From: an uncultured Sphingomonadaceae bacterium
GTDB taxonomy: Bacteria > Pseudomonadota > Alphaproteobacteria > Sphingomonadales > Sphingomonadaceae
NCBI GenBank assembly: GCA_947497085.1
Contig: CANMFE010000001.1
Coordinates: 806,001 to 870,000, forward strand
Length of the DNA: 64,000 bases
Direction: 5' to 3'
Part shown: positions 52,176-62,562 of the stretch, one piece after another
How positions within the stretch are numbered: position 1 is the stretch's first letter
How the letters are laid out: every line of letters starts with the position of its first letter
Translations under genes and position numbers: made by a program
The notes under the pieces: generated by a model
The model's database searches: none
Told to the model about the DNA's origin: nothing
Seen by the model: only the letters and a program-made list of their open reading frames with translations

Positions 52176-53424
52176 CACCCTTCCCAATGTCACCATGGTC
52201 GGCCTTGGCTATATCGGCCTGCCCACCGCCGCTGTTATCGCGCAGTCGGGCTGCAATGTGCTGGGTCTCGACGTAAAGCAGGACGTGGTTGACACCATCA
52301 ATCGCGGCGAAATCCATATCGAAGAGCATGATCTGGATGTGCTGGTCCATGACATGGTCGCATGTGGCCGGTTATCCGCTGCGATGGAGCCGCGCGCCAG
52401 CGACGTATTCCTGATTGCCGTGCCCACACCGTTTGTTGGCGATCATGTGCCCGATATCACTTACGTTCTGGACGCCGCAAAGCGAATCGCGCCCGTGCTC
52501 AAGAAAGGCGACTTGGTCATACTCGAATCCACGTCCCCGATCGGCACAACAGATAAGATGGCAGCATTGCTGGCCGAGGAACGCCGGGACCTGAAAATCG
52601 CGCAAGCGGGCGATGACGATATGGATGTACATGTCGCCTATTGCCCCGAACGCGTATTGCCTGGGCAGATTATTGCCGAACTGGTTTCAAATGACCGTTC
52701 CATCGGCGGCATCACCCCGCATTGCGCCGAAAAAGCGCGCGAGTTTTACCAGATTTTCGTAAAAGGTGAATGCATTGAAACCACCGCTGCCACCGCAGAA
52801 ATGGTCAAGCTGGTCGAAAACGCCTCACGCGATGTCAGCATTGCATTTGCCAATGAACTGTCGTTGATTGCCGACAAGATGGGTCTGAACGTCTGGGACG
52901 TCATTGAGTTGGCCAACCGGCATCCGCGCGTCAATATATTGCAGCCTGGCCCAGGCGTGGGCGGACATTGCATCGCGGTCGACCCATGGTTTCTGGTGGA
53001 CAGTGCGCCCGATGAGACTCCCCTGATCGCCACGGCGCGCCGCGTGAATGACGGCAAATCCGATTATGTCATCGGCCGTGTGGAAGCCATGGCCGACGCG
53101 CAACCAGATGCGAAAATCGCCTGCCTTGGCCTGTCTTTCAAGGCCAATATTGACGATTTCCGGGAAAGCCCGGCATTGAAAGTCGCGCAAAAAGTCGCTG
53201 AAAAATATGGCGAGCGCGTTCAGATTGTCGAACCCTATGCCAGTGAATTGCCGCACCAGTTTGACGGGCTTGCAGCCAAGCTGGTCGATATGGAAATGGC
53301 AATGGACAATTGTGATATTGTCATCCTGCTGGTGGACCATAAGGCTTTTGCTGATATGGATAAGGCGAAGCTGGAGGGTAAAGAGGTGTATGACACACGC
53401 GGACAATGGCGGCATATTGCATAA
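52165..53424 (+). CDS. wecC: UDP-N-acetyl-D-mannosamine dehydrogenase
   Basis: A 419-residue NAD-dependent dehydrogenase that oxidises UDP-ManNAc to UDP-ManNAcA. The Rossmann motif GLGYIGLPTAAVIA is near residue 12; VENASRDVSIAFANELSLIAD and PGPGVGGHCIAVDPWF carry the catalytic Lys/Asn region and the nucleophile Cys, and LGLSFKANIDDFRESPA is the C-terminal domain signature. GGHCIAVDPWF and the wecB neighbour favour the ManNAc enzyme over UDP-glucose dehydrogenase. The ATG at 52165 lies inside the end of wecB and follows GCAGGAATT. Confidence 0.93.
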   Translation: MQSDTLPNVTMVGLGYIGLPTAAVIAQSGCNVLGLDVKQDVVDTINRGEIHIEEHDLDVLVHDMVACGRLSAAMEPRASDVFLIAVPTPFVGDHVPDITYVLDAAKRIAPVLKKGDLVILESTSPIGTTDKMAALLAEERRDLKIAQAGDDDMDVHVAYCPERVLPGQIIAELVSNDRSIGGITPHCAEKAREFYQIFVKGECIETTAATAEMVKLVENASRDVSIAFANELSLIADKMGLNVWDVIELANRHPRVNILQPGPGVGGHCIAVDPWFLVDSAPDETPLIATARRVNDGKSDYVIGRVEAMADAQPDAKIACLGLSFKANIDDFRESPALKVAQKVAEKYGERVQIVEPYASELPHQFDGLAAKLVDMEMAMDNCDIVILLVDHKAFADMDKAKLEGKEVYDTRGQWRHIA

Positions 53425-53462
53425 AGCGGGCGTTTTGATCCCGTTCGGGCTATACGGGCTCC

Positions 53463-54467
53463 ATGGCTGATCCGGTATTGATAACGGGCGCCGCCGGTTT
53501 TATCGGCCACGCGCTGACAAAAGCATTGCTGGCACGCGGTGACGGCGTTGTCAGTATTGATAATCTCAATGACTATTATGATCCGCAGCTGAAACAGGCG
53601 CGGCTGGATGATATTACCAGTATCGCGGGCAGCAATTTTCGCTTTCACAAAGTCGATTTCTCCGATCATCGGGCGCTTGATGCAGCGCTGGAGGGCTATG
53701 ATTTCAGCCATATCGTACATCTGGGCGCACAGGCCGGGGTACGTTACTCGCTGGAAAATCCGCGCGCCTATGCACAGTCCAATCTGGTCGGGCATCTCAA
53801 TATGCTTGAGCTGGCACGCGCGCGCAATGCGGCGCATCTGGTCTACGCCTCCTCCTCATCGGTTTATGGCCATGCAGATACCCTGCCACTCAGCGTGGAT
53901 GACCGGGTGGATCATCCTGTATCGCTCTACGCCGCCACGAAGAAAGCCGATGAATTGATGAGCGAGACCTATGCCCATCTTTATGGGATACCGATGACCG
54001 GACTGCGCTTTTTCACGGTCTATGGGCCATGGGGCCGCCCCGACATGGCGTTATGGAAATTCACAAAGGCCATTTTGGCAGGCGAACCTATTGACGTGTA
54101 TAATAATGGCGATATGCGCCGCGATTTCACCTATATAGACGACATTATCAGCGGTGTTGTCGCTGCGCTGGACAATCCGCCCGCAGATAACGGAAAGCCC
54201 AAAGCCGGAAGTAGCACCAGCGCGCACACAATTTACAATATCGGCAATAACAAGCCTGAAAAACTGGGTGATATGATCGCCGCAGTTGAGCGGGCATGTG
54301 GCATGCAGGCACAGAAAAACTATCTGCCCATGCAGGCGGGCGATGTGTACGAGACTTATGCCGACATCAGCGCGATTGCAGGTGAACTGAGTTATGCACC
54401 CACAACCAGTATCGAAACCGGCATCCCGGAATTTGTAAACTGGTACCGCAAATATCACGGCATTTAA
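53463..54467 (+). CDS. NAD-dependent sugar epimerase, UDP-glucuronate 4-epimerase-like
   Basis: A 334-residue extended [19 protein letters not shown] is the NAD site, [19 protein letters not shown] the segment typical of UDP-glucuronate 4-epimerases, and SSSSVYG with YAATKKADE the catalytic Ser/Thr and Tyr-Lys. [23 protein letters not shown] is also characteristic of that subgroup. It would convert UDP-GlcA to UDP-GalA, though a UDP-glucose dehydrogenase to supply UDP-GlcA is not in the window. It follows wecC on the same strand and ends the polysaccharide cluster. Confidence 0.88.
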   Translation: MADPVLITGAAGFIGHALTKALLARGDGVVSIDNLNDYYDPQLKQARLDDITSIAGSNFRFHKVDFSDHRALDAALEGYDFSHIVHLGAQAGVRYSLENPRAYAQSNLVGHLNMLELARARNAAHLVYASSSSVYGHADTLPLSVDDRVDHPVSLYAATKKADELMSETYAHLYGIPMTGLRFFTVYGPWGRPDMALWKFTKAILAGEPIDVYNNGDMRRDFTYIDDIISGVVAALDNPPADNGKPKAGSSTSAHTIYNIGNNKPEKLGDMIAAVERACGMQAQKNYLPMQAGDVYETYADISAIAGELSYAPTTSIETGIPEFVNWYRKYHGI

Positions 54468-54513
54468 GTCGCCCATCTTGCACTCATATGCAGCGCAACC
54501 CATATCCGGATTC

Positions 54514-55080
54514 ATGAGCAATAACGAACACAGCTCCATGCCCACATGGCATGGCACAACAATTATCGGCGTCCGTAAAAATGGCAAAGCTGTCATCGCG
54601 GGCGATGGCCAGGTTTCCATGGGCCAGACGGTCATGAAACCTAATGCACGCAAGGTCCGGCAGCTGCACGATGGCAGCGTCATTGGCGGCTTTGCCGGAG
54701 CCACGGCGGACGCTTTCACGCTGTTTGAGCGGCTGGAGGGCAAGCTGGAGCGCCATAACGGGCAACTGATGCGTGCTGCGGTCGAACTCGCCAAGGATTG
54801 GCGGACCGACAAATATCTGCGCAACCTGGAAGCGATGATGATTGTCGCTGACAAGGAAGTGACCCTGATCCTGACCGGCAATGGCGATGTACTGGAGCCG
54901 GTGGATGGCATCGCAGCGATCGGTTCGGGCGGTAACTATGCGCTGGCCGCAGCCCGTGCGTTGATGGAATATGAAAAAGACGCGGAGAAAATCGCGCGCA
55001 AGGCGATGGGCATCGCCGCCGATGTATGCGTCTATACCAATGACCAGCTCACCGTCGAAGTGATGAATGCCAAAGACTAA
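54514..55080 (+). CDS. hslV: HslUV protease, peptidase subunit
   Basis: A 188-residue proteasome-like threonine peptidase that forms two stacked hexamers and degrades unfolded proteins with HslU. The mature enzyme should begin at Thr15 in [12 protein letters not shown], after removal of a 14-residue leader as common in alphaproteobacteria. [20 protein letters not shown] and [19 protein letters not shown] are family motifs. The ATG at 54514 is chosen over an upstream ATG at 54478. hslU follows 36 bases on. Confidence 0.95.
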   Translation: MSNNEHSSMPTWHGTTIIGVRKNGKAVIAGDGQVSMGQTVMKPNARKVRQLHDGSVIGGFAGATADAFTLFERLEGKLERHNGQLMRAAVELAKDWRTDKYLRNLEAMMIVADKEVTLILTGNGDVLEPVDGIAAIGSGGNYALAAARALMEYEKDAEKIARKAMGIAADVCVYTNDQLTVEVMNAKD

Positions 55081-55116
55081 GCCTGTAAATATCAGCCGTT
55101 CTGGCGAGAAAGACAT

Positions 55117-56418
55117 ATGACAAAACAACTTACCCCCAAGGCGATTGTCGCCGCGCTTGACGAACATATTATTGGCCAGAAAGACGCCAAGAAAGCCGTA
55201 GCGGTGGCATTGCGCAACCGCTGGCGACGCCAGCGGTTACCCGAAAACCTGCGCGATGAGGTTACGCCCAAGAATATATTGATGATCGGCCCCACAGGCT
55301 GCGGCAAGACCGAGATTTCGCGCCGCCTTGCCAAACTGGCCGATGCGCCATTTATCAAGATTGAGGCAACGAAATTCACCGAAGTCGGCTATGTCGGCCG
55401 CGATGTGGACCAGATCGCCCGTGACCTGGTCGAGGATTCTGTGCGGCTGGAGAAAGACCGCCGCCGCGAAAGCGTGCGTGAGGCAGCGTCTGAAGCCGCT
55501 ATGGAGCGCCTGCTGAACGCGTTGGTCGGGGACAATGCCAGCGAGGCCACCCGCGAAAGTTTTCGCCAACGCATTACCGACAACCATCTTAATGACACGG
55601 AAGTTGAAATCGAGATGGAAGACACGCCGGGTACACCGATGGAAATCCCAGGTCTTGGCGGACAGGTCGGGATGATCAATATCAGCGACATGATGGGCAA
55701 GGCCTTTGGCAACAAGCCAATGAAAACACGCAAAATGCGTGTCGCCGATGCCTGGGACAAGCTGGTTGAGGAAGAAAGCGAAAAGCGGATGGACCAGGAT
55801 GATGTCGCCCGCGTCGCGCTCGCCGATGCTGAAGCCAATGGCATTGTGTTCCTGGACGAGATTGATAAAATCGCCGTGAGTGATGTGCGCGGCGGCTCGG
55901 TCAGCCGTGAAGGTGTGCAACGCGACCTGTTGCCGCTGATCGAAGGTACAACCGTGGCCACCAAATATGGTCCGATGAAAACCGACCATGTGCTGTTTAT
56001 CGCCAGTGGCGCATTTCACGTTGCGAAACCCAGCGACATGCTGCCCGAATTGCAGGGCCGTCTGCCAATCCGGGTAGAGCTGCGTGCGCTCACCGAAGAG
56101 GATTTCGTGGCGATCCTGTCCGATACCAAGGCAAACCTGCCAGAACAGTATAAGGCGCTGATCGGCACAGAGGACGTGAATATCGAGTTCACGGATAACG
56201 CGATTGCAGCAATTGCCAAAACCGCGGCCAATGTAAACGAAAGCGTTGAAAATATCGGTGCCCGGCGTTTGCAGACAGTGATGGAAAAACTGATTGAGGA
56301 AATCAGCTTCAATGCCGAAGAAAAAGTCGGTGAGACCATTTCAATCGATGCCGATTATGTCGAAAGCCAGCTTGGCAATATCGCAAAGGATACGGATCTC
56401 AGCAAATATGTGCTATAA
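55117..56418 (+). CDS. hslU: HslUV protease, ATPase subunit
   Basis: A 433-residue AAA+ unfoldase that feeds substrates into Hsl[30 protein letters not shown] is the N-domain, Walker A is GPTGCGKTE near 56-64, Walker B is VFLDEIDK near 249, an I-domain inserted between them spans about 110-230, and the C-terminus (TDLSKYVL) is the tail that docks into HslV. Intact and of normal length. The GFA gene starts 9 bases later. Confidence 0.97.
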   Translation: MTKQLTPKAIVAALDEHIIGQKDAKKAVAVALRNRWRRQRLPENLRDEVTPKNILMIGPTGCGKTEISRRLAKLADAPFIKIEATKFTEVGYVGRDVDQIARDLVEDSVRLEKDRRRESVREAASEAAMERLLNALVGDNASEATRESFRQRITDNHLNDTEVEIEMEDTPGTPMEIPGLGGQVGMINISDMMGKAFGNKPMKTRKMRVADAWDKLVEEESEKRMDQDDVARVALADAEANGIVFLDEIDKIAVSDVRGGSVSREGVQRDLLPLIEGTTVATKYGPMKTDHVLFIASGAFHVAKPSDMLPELQGRLPIRVELRALTEEDFVAILSDTKANLPEQYKALIGTEDVNIEFTDNAIAAIAKTAANVNESVENIGARRLQTVMEKLIEEISFNAEEKVGETISIDADYVESQLGNIAKDTDLSKYVL

Positions 56419-56427
56419 TCGCACATT

Positions 56428-56835
56428 ATGACTGAACTGACCGGCAAGTGCCATTGCGGTGCCATCCGCTACACAATCACTGCGAACCCCATAAACCACG
56501 TGCTTTGTCATTGCAGCGACTGCCGTCGGCATTCGGGCACGCACATGGTGGGCTGGGCGATGTTACCTCTTGCCAATCTAGATGTGCAGGGAACTCCCAA
56601 AGTCTATGCCTCTTCAGAACATGGCAGGCGGCATTTTTGCAGCGCATGTGGCACAGGCCTTTTTTATAGCAATGCCGAATTCCTGCCGGACCTGATTGAT
56701 GTGCAGACAGGCACACTTGATGATCCCGCTGCCTTGCCCGCGCAATCGCATATTCAGGTCAAAGAGCGCGTGGACTGGACCCGTTCCATTCACGAATTAC
56801 CTGAGTTTGAAGGATTTTCGGAGCAGGCCGAATAA
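56428..56835 (+). CDS. GFA family zinc protein
   Basis: A 135-residue protein of the GFA family (named for a glutathione-dependent formaldehyde-activating enzyme, although many members have unknown roles). The zinc cysteines are C8 and C10 (CHC), C27, C29 and C32 (CHCSDC), and C71 and C74 (FCSACGTG). The natural reaction is unknown. It directly follows hslU and may be co-transcribed with it. Confidence 0.88.
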   Translation: MTELTGKCHCGAIRYTITANPINHVLCHCSDCRRHSGTHMVGWAMLPLANLDVQGTPKVYASSEHGRRHFCSACGTGLFYSNAEFLPDLIDVQTGTLDDPAALPAQSHIQVKERVDWTRSIHELPEFEGFSEQAE

Positions 56836-56911
56836 CAGGGGTCGCGATAATGCTTCCCACATTATACTTTTGGATTGGCGGATAGGGTAATTTCGGCAAT
56901 ATGATTGCATT

Positions 56912-57538
56912 ATGGCCATCGAAACCATCCTGTTATTCTTTATCACGGATCTGTTATTCTGCCTGATTCCAGGTCCGGCAACGATGACCACGGCGAGTCA
57001 TGTTTTGGCCGGCGGTTTCCGCAATGGCTGGGGACCGATTGTCGGCATTAATATTGGCAATTTCATCTGGTATGCACTCAGCGCCATGGGGTTGATCGCA
57101 CTGGCATCGACCATGCCGGACCTGTTCACTGTATTACGCTATGCAGGCGTTGCCTATCTTGTCTGGATGGGGATCTCCATGATCCGCGCGGGCTCTTTGA
57201 TGGCATCGAAACCTAAAGCCGTATCAGGCGGCGCGCTCGGTTTCCTGAAAGGCTTTGGCAGTGGGCTGGCTGTGCACATGTCCAATCCCAAGGCACTATT
57301 GTTCTACACCGCTTTCCTGCCCCAGTTTATTGATGCCGATCACGCCATCGGCCCGCAAATCCTCATTCTCGCAATCATCACGGTCTTTACAGAAACGATC
57401 GGACTTCTCTTTTACGCCGCTGTTGCCGCGCGTACAGCGGATATTGCGGTGAAGTCAGGCTGGGCCCGGCATCTCAGCCGGATAAGCGGCGGCGTTCTGC
57501 TCGCGGTTGCCGCCACCATGCTGTTGATTAACCGCTAG
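56912..57538 (+). CDS. LysE family exporter
   Basis: A 208-residue inner-membrane protein with six hydrophobic helices, of the LysE/RhtB translocators that export amino acids or their derivatives. LIPGPATMTTASHVLAGGFRNGWGPIVGINIGN is the N-terminal signature, followed by YLVWMGISMIRAG and SNPKALLFYTAFLPQFID. The substrate is unknown. Nearby genes give no hint. Confidence 0.9.
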   Translation: MAIETILLFFITDLLFCLIPGPATMTTASHVLAGGFRNGWGPIVGINIGNFIWYALSAMGLIALASTMPDLFTVLRYAGVAYLVWMGISMIRAGSLMASKPKAVSGGALGFLKGFGSGLAVHMSNPKALLFYTAFLPQFIDADHAIGPQILILAIITVFTETIGLLFYAAVAARTADIAVKSGWARHLSRISGGVLLAVAATMLLINR

Positions 57539-57577
57539 ATTAAACTGCTTGTCTTGGCGCAGTTGTTTCGGCATGGA

Positions 57578-58474
57578 ATGCCGATGCGATGGATACTCAT
57601 ATTGGCAATTATCATTGCCGCATCAGGAGCCGCTTACTGGTGGTTCACCTCTCTGCCCTCTGCAAAGCAGCTCGACATGGCGGACAGCTTCTTCAGCGAT
57701 GAAGCGGAATATGAACTGGTCGGTGATGATATCACTTATGCGACAAACAACCGCAATGATCTGGATATCTGGACTGCCAAGGACGGGGCGGAGGAGCCTA
57801 AACCTGTGCTGATATTCTTTTATGGCGGATCATGGAATAGCGGTGAAAAAGACCATTATGGCTTTGCCGCAAAAGCCTATGCCGCACGTGGTTTTCTGGT
57901 CGTGCTTCCCAATTACCGGCTGCACCCGGAAACGGTTTTCCCGGCCATGGTGGAGGACAGTGCGGCAGCCATAGCCTGGACACATGACTATATCGCCAAG
58001 TACGGCGGTGACCCCGCCAAGATTTTCGTCGCAGGGCACAGCGCGGGTGCCTATAACGCCATGATGGCCGCGCTCGACCCGCAGTGGCTGGGGCGGCTTG
58101 GCAAGAATACCGATATTATCCGCGGCGTCATTGGTCTCGCCGGGCCATATGACTTCCATCCTTTCACATCCGATGCGGCCAAGGCGAGTTTCGGGAGTAT
58201 CTCGCGCCCTGAAATCACCCAGCCAATCAATTATGCACATAAGGACAATCCGCCGCTATGGCTCGCCAGCGGCGACACGGATGATGTGGTCCAGCCGCGC
58301 AACAGCAAGGTTTTGGAGCAAAAGCTCAATGACCTTGGCGGACGCGCGGAATATAAGGAATATGCCGGGATTGACCATTACCGGATCATCATGGCAATTT
58401 CGCGCCCGTTCCGCAGCAGCGCCAGTATATTGGATGATAGCGTCGCCTTTATGCAGGATGAGCTGGCGAAATAA
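57578..58474 (+). CDS. Alpha/beta hydrolase, membrane-anchored
   Basis: A 298-residue esterase-like hydrolase. Residues 3-23 form a signal-anchor helix. The oxyanion motif FFYGGSWNSGEK (HGG-like) is near residue 80, the nucleophile Ser155 is in GHSAG, and the likely Asp and His are in SGDTDDVVQ and AGIDHYRI. The layout resembles BD-FAE/carboxylesterase-type family members. ATG at 57578 is chosen as it follows GGCATGGA; TTG at 57554 is possible. Confidence 0.86.
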   Translation: MPMRWILILAIIIAASGAAYWWFTSLPSAKQLDMADSFFSDEAEYELVGDDITYATNNRNDLDIWTAKDGAEEPKPVLIFFYGGSWNSGEKDHYGFAAKAYAARGFLVVLPNYRLHPETVFPAMVEDSAAAIAWTHDYIAKYGGDPAKIFVAGHSAGAYNAMMAALDPQWLGRLGKNTDIIRGVIGLAGPYDFHPFTSDAAKASFGSISRPEITQPINYAHKDNPPLWLASGDTDDVVQPRNSKVLEQKLNDLGGRAEYKEYAGIDHYRIIMAISRPFRSSASILDDSVAFMQDELAK

Positions 58475-58518
58475 CGGTTCTTTCATGGTTAACGCCGATT
58501 TTACCATTTAATCCTATG

Positions 58519-58545
58519 CAGACATTCAGGAGAAATGAATGTCTG
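58519..58545 (+). promoter_or_regulatory. Hairpin enclosing the ribosome binding site and start codon of the chemoreceptor gene
   Basis: CAGACATTC (58519-58527) pairs perfectly with GAATGTCTG (58537-58545). The 9-base loop is AGGAGAAAT, so the ribosome binding site is in the loop and the ATG at 58539 lies in the stem. In mRNA this could limit translation initiation until melted or bound. Confidence 0.55.
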
Positions 58546-60191
58546 ACGCCAAATCTGAACTGCTTGCAGACCTGACCGCGCATTACCGCGGACTGATGCC
58601 CGAATTGCAGCAGTTATTCTCAGGCAAAAAGAGCCATGATGATATGCAGCTTAAATATGCGCAATTGCGGGCCGTGACACGCAATCAACTTGCGATTGCA
58701 ATGCCCGCGCTGCTGTTCACACCGATTCTGGCTTATGCATTTTATTCCAGCCAAAATGCTTCCCTTATCCTGTCTATACTTGGCGCATTAATGGGCATTG
58801 TCTGTGTGTTTTTCCATTTCAACTGGAAAATGATTGTGTCGGGAGATGCGATTGCAACTGACCCAGCAAAGCTTGCCCGCTATTCGGCCGCTTTTCTGGT
58901 CACTATTTCTGTCTGGGGCACAGGTTGGATGGGCCTGATCAGCGCCATATTGATGACAGCCGATATCCAGATGCAAATGATGGTCATTGCCATGACAATG
59001 GCCGTCATCTCCATCGGTGCAATCATCTATTTCCCGTCCCCATCGGCCAGTGCGATATGGTTTCTCACCACCTCAGCGCTTACCATTGTCACTTTTTCTT
59101 CCAGCAAAATGGCTTTGCCGGGTCTGTTCTACCTGCTTTTCCCGGCATATGTTTTTGTGCTGTGGCGCGCTGCCATGACGCAATGGAGCGCATTTGGAGA
59201 GGCTGAAAGCCAGACCGTCGCCCTCGCCGCTGCGGAGAAAGAACAAATGGCTCTTGAGCAGCGCACCTACCGGCAGAAAATGGAAGAAGAGGCAAAATCG
59301 CGCCAGCGTATTGATGATGACCGTATCCGTCAGGAACGCGTCCGCTTGGCGGATATGCAGCGGCTCGCCGATGCTTTCGAAAAGTCCGTTATAAAGGTCA
59401 TTATGGTCACGGCGCGTGCTGCATCCATGATGCGCACGCATACGGATCGCCTTAGCAAAATAGGCGATCTTACCGAACAGCGCGCAAGGCAGGTGGCAGA
59501 AAACGCATCCAATGTCAGCAACGCCATTCAATCGGTTGTAGCGGCCTCAAGCCAGCTGACACAAACGGCAAGCGATGTATCGGCACAGGTCGCGGAGCAG
59601 CATGGTGCGACTGATTTTATCCGGCAATCTTCGCGCGAAGGACAAAATGCCGTTGAAGCATTGGCGCTGGAGGCTGAAAAGGCCGCCGAAATCACCGCAC
59701 TTATCGAAACAATTGCCGCGCAGACCAACCTGCTTGCGCTTAATGCCACAATTGAGGCTGCACGCGCGGGCGAAGCCGGGTCAGGTTTTGCGGTGGTGGC
59801 TGGCGAAGTCAAAAGCCTTGCCTCACAAACCGGTGACGCAATTGTAACTGTAGGCAATACGGTGGGAAATATCCGGTCACGCATGACTCAATCAGTCGAA
59901 TCCATCGCATCCATTGCCGATCAAATTGACATGGTAAGCGACGGCGCAGGCAATATCGCCGCCGCGATCAGTCAGCAGAAAGAGGCGACGAGTGAAATTG
60001 GCGGTAGGGCGCATAGTGTTGCGGACAATGCAGAGAACATGCGTGAACATTCGCAGCATGTACTGGGCTCTGCACAGGAAATCCGCAGTTTATCAAGCGA
60101 TATGCAAACGCTTATGCAGGAATTGCAGGACAATATTTCAGGATTGCAAAGCGCCAGCACAAAATTCCTGAGCGAACTAAAGGCAGGCTAA
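58539..60191 (+). CDS. Methyl-accepting chemotaxis protein without a periplasmic sensor domain
   Basis: A 550-residue chemoreceptor-like protein. Residues about 45-210 contain five or six hydrophobic helices with only short loops, so no periplasmic ligand domain is present. A charged coiled coil (about 220-290) leads to a signalling domain with the conserved hairpin tip [32 protein letters not shown] near 397. No CheB/CheR-tethering pentapeptide is seen at the C-terminus. It may sense membrane state or redox. No che or flagellar genes are in the window. The start codon is inside a hairpin. Confidence 0.88.
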   Translation: MSDAKSELLADLTAHYRGLMPELQQLFSGKKSHDDMQLKYAQLRAVTRNQLAIAMPALLFTPILAYAFYSSQNASLILSILGALMGIVCVFFHFNWKMIVSGDAIATDPAKLARYSAAFLVTISVWGTGWMGLISAILMTADIQMQMMVIAMTMAVISIGAIIYFPSPSASAIWFLTTSALTIVTFSSSKMALPGLFYLLFPAYVFVLWRAAMTQWSAFGEAESQTVALAAAEKEQMALEQRTYRQKMEEEAKSRQRIDDDRIRQERVRLADMQRLADAFEKSVIKVIMVTARAASMMRTHTDRLSKIGDLTEQRARQVAENASNVSNAIQSVVAASSQLTQTASDVSAQVAEQHGATDFIRQSSREGQNAVEALALEAEKAAEITALIETIAAQTNLLALNATIEAARAGEAGSGFAVVAGEVKSLASQTGDAIVTVGNTVGNIRSRMTQSVESIASIADQIDMVSDGAGNIAAAISQQKEATSEIGGRAHSVADNAENMREHSQHVLGSAQEIRSLSSDMQTLMQELQDNISGLQSASTKFLSELKAG

Positions 60192-60299
60192 GCGCTCTGG
60201 CGGCATGAGCCCTCCGCAGATTTCGTCTGACAAATACCATCATATGATTTACCCTATAGGCCACAGGTTTTCATATTGGGTTCAGACAAGATCGGACAA

Positions 60300-61715
60300 A
60301 TGCAGAGTATGACTCATAATCCCTTCGGATCTTTCGACACGCGAATTCCCGGACATGCGCGGATCATCCGCCGTGCTCAGCAAATCATGGCGCTTTTTGT
60401 CGCAATCGCGCTCACGGTTCAGCCAGCTACAGCGCAATCCATTCTGCGAGATGCGGAAACTGAAGCGCTATTTGACGATATGTCCGAACCGTTGATTCGT
60501 GCCGCAGGTCTCGACCCGCGCAATGTCGATATCATTCTGATTGGCGACAATAGCCTCAATGCTTTCGTGGTTGGCGGACAGGCTGTATATATTCATAGTG
60601 GACTTATAGAAGCTGCAGACAATGCCAATGAAGTACAGGGCGTTATTGCGCATGAGTTAGGGCATATCGTGGGCGGGCATGTTATCAGGCATGGCGAAGG
60701 TATTAAAGAAGCTACCGGCATTACCTTACTCAGCCTTGTATTGGGTGCAGCAGCCATAGCAGCTGGTGCCGGAGAAGCCGGCATGGGTATTATCGGCGCC
60801 GGGCAACAGGCCGCCATTGGCAAATATCTAGCCTTTTCTCGCGTGCAAGAGTCCAGCGCTGACATTGCGGGTGCCGAATATCTTTCCAAGGCAGGTATTA
60901 GCGGACGTGGATCGCTGACTTTTTTCAAAAAATTGCAGAATCTCGAATTTCGCCTCGCGATCCCACAGGATGACAGCTATGGACGCACCCATCCGTTATC
61001 AGGTGAACGTATTACGGTACTACAGGAAGTATATGAAAATGATCCTGCCTGGGATGCACCCAGCGATCCTGACGTTGAGCGCCGGTTTCAGCGAGTTAAA
61101 GCAAAATTGAAAGGTTTTGTGGCGGAACCGAAAGCAACTTTGCGCAATTATCCGGAAACAGACATGAGCATATCTGGCCATTATGCACGTGCCTATGCCT
61201 GGCACAAATCGGCTTATCCTGACAAAGCGCTGGCCGAAGTAGACGCTTTGCTCGCCATTCAGCCTGAAGACCCTTATTTCCTTGAGCTCAAGGGCCAGAT
61301 ACTTTTGGAATCAGGCCGGCCTGCCGATGCCCTGGAGCCATTGCGCAAGGCTGTGTATCTTACCAATAACCAGCCGCTTATCGCTGCATTATTTGGACAT
61401 GCGCTGGTCGCAACTGAAGATAAAAGCAATTTCAGTGAGGCGGAAAAAGTGCTGAAAGCCGCGGTTTCCAAAGATAATGAAAATCCTTTTGCATGGTACC
61501 AACTGGGTGTAATCTATTCACAGCAGGGCGATGAACCCCGCGCACGGCTCGCATCGGCTGAAGGTTTTGTATTGCAGCGTAACGCTCCGCTCGCACTGCG
61601 CAATGCGCAAACGGCCATGCTGGGTCTGCCAGAAGGAAGTCCTGACTGGATCCGTGCACAGGATATTGCCATGCTGGCGCGCGTTGCGGTTGAGGAGAAC
61701 CGCAAACGGCGCTAA
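60300..61715 (+). CDS. M48 family metalloprotease with TPR repeats (BepA/YfgC-like)
   Basis: A 471-residue exported zinc protease. A signal segment (about 29-46, ALFVAIALTVQPATA) precedes the M48 domain with VIAHELGHIVGGH (HELGH at 118-122) and the third ligand Glu184 in QESSADIAGAEYL. The C-terminal 200 residues are TPR repeats (ISGHYARAYAWHKSAYPDKAL, PYFLELKGQILLESGRPADAL). BepA of this layout handles outer-membrane protein assembly and LPS transport quality control. ATG at 60300 is chosen over TTG at 60276; a later ATG is at 60309. Confidence 0.9.
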   Translation: MQSMTHNPFGSFDTRIPGHARIIRRAQQIMALFVAIALTVQPATAQSILRDAETEALFDDMSEPLIRAAGLDPRNVDIILIGDNSLNAFVVGGQAVYIHSGLIEAADNANEVQGVIAHELGHIVGGHVIRHGEGIKEATGITLLSLVLGAAAIAAGAGEAGMGIIGAGQQAAIGKYLAFSRVQESSADIAGAEYLSKAGISGRGSLTFFKKLQNLEFRLAIPQDDSYGRTHPLSGERITVLQEVYENDPAWDAPSDPDVERRFQRVKAKLKGFVAEPKATLRNYPETDMSISGHYARAYAWHKSAYPDKALAEVDALLAIQPEDPYFLELKGQILLESGRPADALEPLRKAVYLTNNQPLIAALFGHALVATEDKSNFSEAEKVLKAAVSKDNENPFAWYQLGVIYSQQGDEPRARLASAEGFVLQRNAPLALRNAQTAMLGLPEGSPDWIRAQDIAMLARVAVEENRKRR

Positions 61716-61751
61716 TATGCGCCGGAATTTCCCAATACAGGATGCCAAGAT

Positions 61752-62546
61752 TTGACCAGAACATCTACATTCCGCCCCTCTGTTATCCGTACGGCATTGT
61801 TTGCCAGTGCCATGATGGCGCTCACCGCCTGCGGCACCGCGTCAAATGCGCAGACCGAAAAGCCCGATACCGCCGCGGCGTTAAAGGCAGCGGGTCTGGA
61901 TGCAAAGGACCGCGCCGCCATGGAAGCGGTGGTGCGCGAATATATATTGGAAAACCCGGAGATCATCACCGAAGCCGTGCAGATATTGCGGCAACGGCAG
62001 ACTGCCGAGCGATTAGGCACTGTACGCGGCGAAATAGAAACGCCCTATGAAAGTGCATGGGCAGGCAATCCCAATGGTGATGTCACCATTGTCGAATTTT
62101 CCGATTATGCATGCGGGTTTTGCGCGCAAAGCGTGAGCGATGTCAGCCAGCTATTGGCGCAGGACAAAAATGTGAAAGTCGTTTTCCGCGAACTTCCCAT
62201 ACTTTCCGAAGATAGTGCGCGTGCAGCGGCATGGTCACTGGCAGCTGCGAAGCAGGGCAAATTCTATATTTTCCACAAAGCGCTATTCGCCGCTGGAAAG
62301 CCCAATGCCGCAACCATCGAAACCGCCGCACAGTCTGCAGGTCTGGACATGGCCGCGGCCCGGACCTTTGCCAACGGCCCACAGGTGCGCCAGCTACTTG
62401 AAAAAAACCTGCAAATTGCGCAACAGCTTGAGTTTTCGGGCACGCCAAGCTGGGTGATTGGTGATCGGACCTATAATGGCGCACTGGGCCTTGCCGGGCT
62501 AAAGGACGCAGTGGCGACCGCACGGGCTGCCAAGGCCAAAAAATAA
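61752..62546 (+). CDS. DsbA/Com1-like thiol oxidoreductase, lipoprotein
   Basis: A 264-residue periplasmic thioredoxin-fold protein. The lipobox LTAC ends at Cys27. The thioredoxin domain has VTIVEFSDYACGFCAQ with the redox pair C121-C124, followed by KVVFRELPILSEDS and the cis-Pro motif SGTPSWVIGD. Com1/DsbA members oxidise or isomerise disulfides in exported proteins. The start is TTG at 61752, as no ATG gives the full lipoprotein signal. It lies between two M48 protease genes on the same strand. Confidence 0.88.
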   Translation: MTRTSTFRPSVIRTALFASAMMALTACGTASNAQTEKPDTAAALKAAGLDAKDRAAMEAVVREYILENPEIITEAVQILRQRQTAERLGTVRGEIETPYESAWAGNPNGDVTIVEFSDYACGFCAQSVSDVSQLLAQDKNVKVVFRELPILSEDSARAAAWSLAAAKQGKFYIFHKALFAAGKPNAATIETAAQSAGLDMAAARTFANGPQVRQLLEKNLQIAQQLEFSGTPSWVIGDRTYNGALGLAGLKDAVATARAAKAKK

Positions 62547-62562
62547 CATTTTCGGGGCAGAT

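Noticed and set aside
52165..53424. UDP-glucose dehydrogenase
   Set aside because: Overlap with wecB and the GGHCIAVDPWF motif fit UDP-ManNAc dehydrogenase better.
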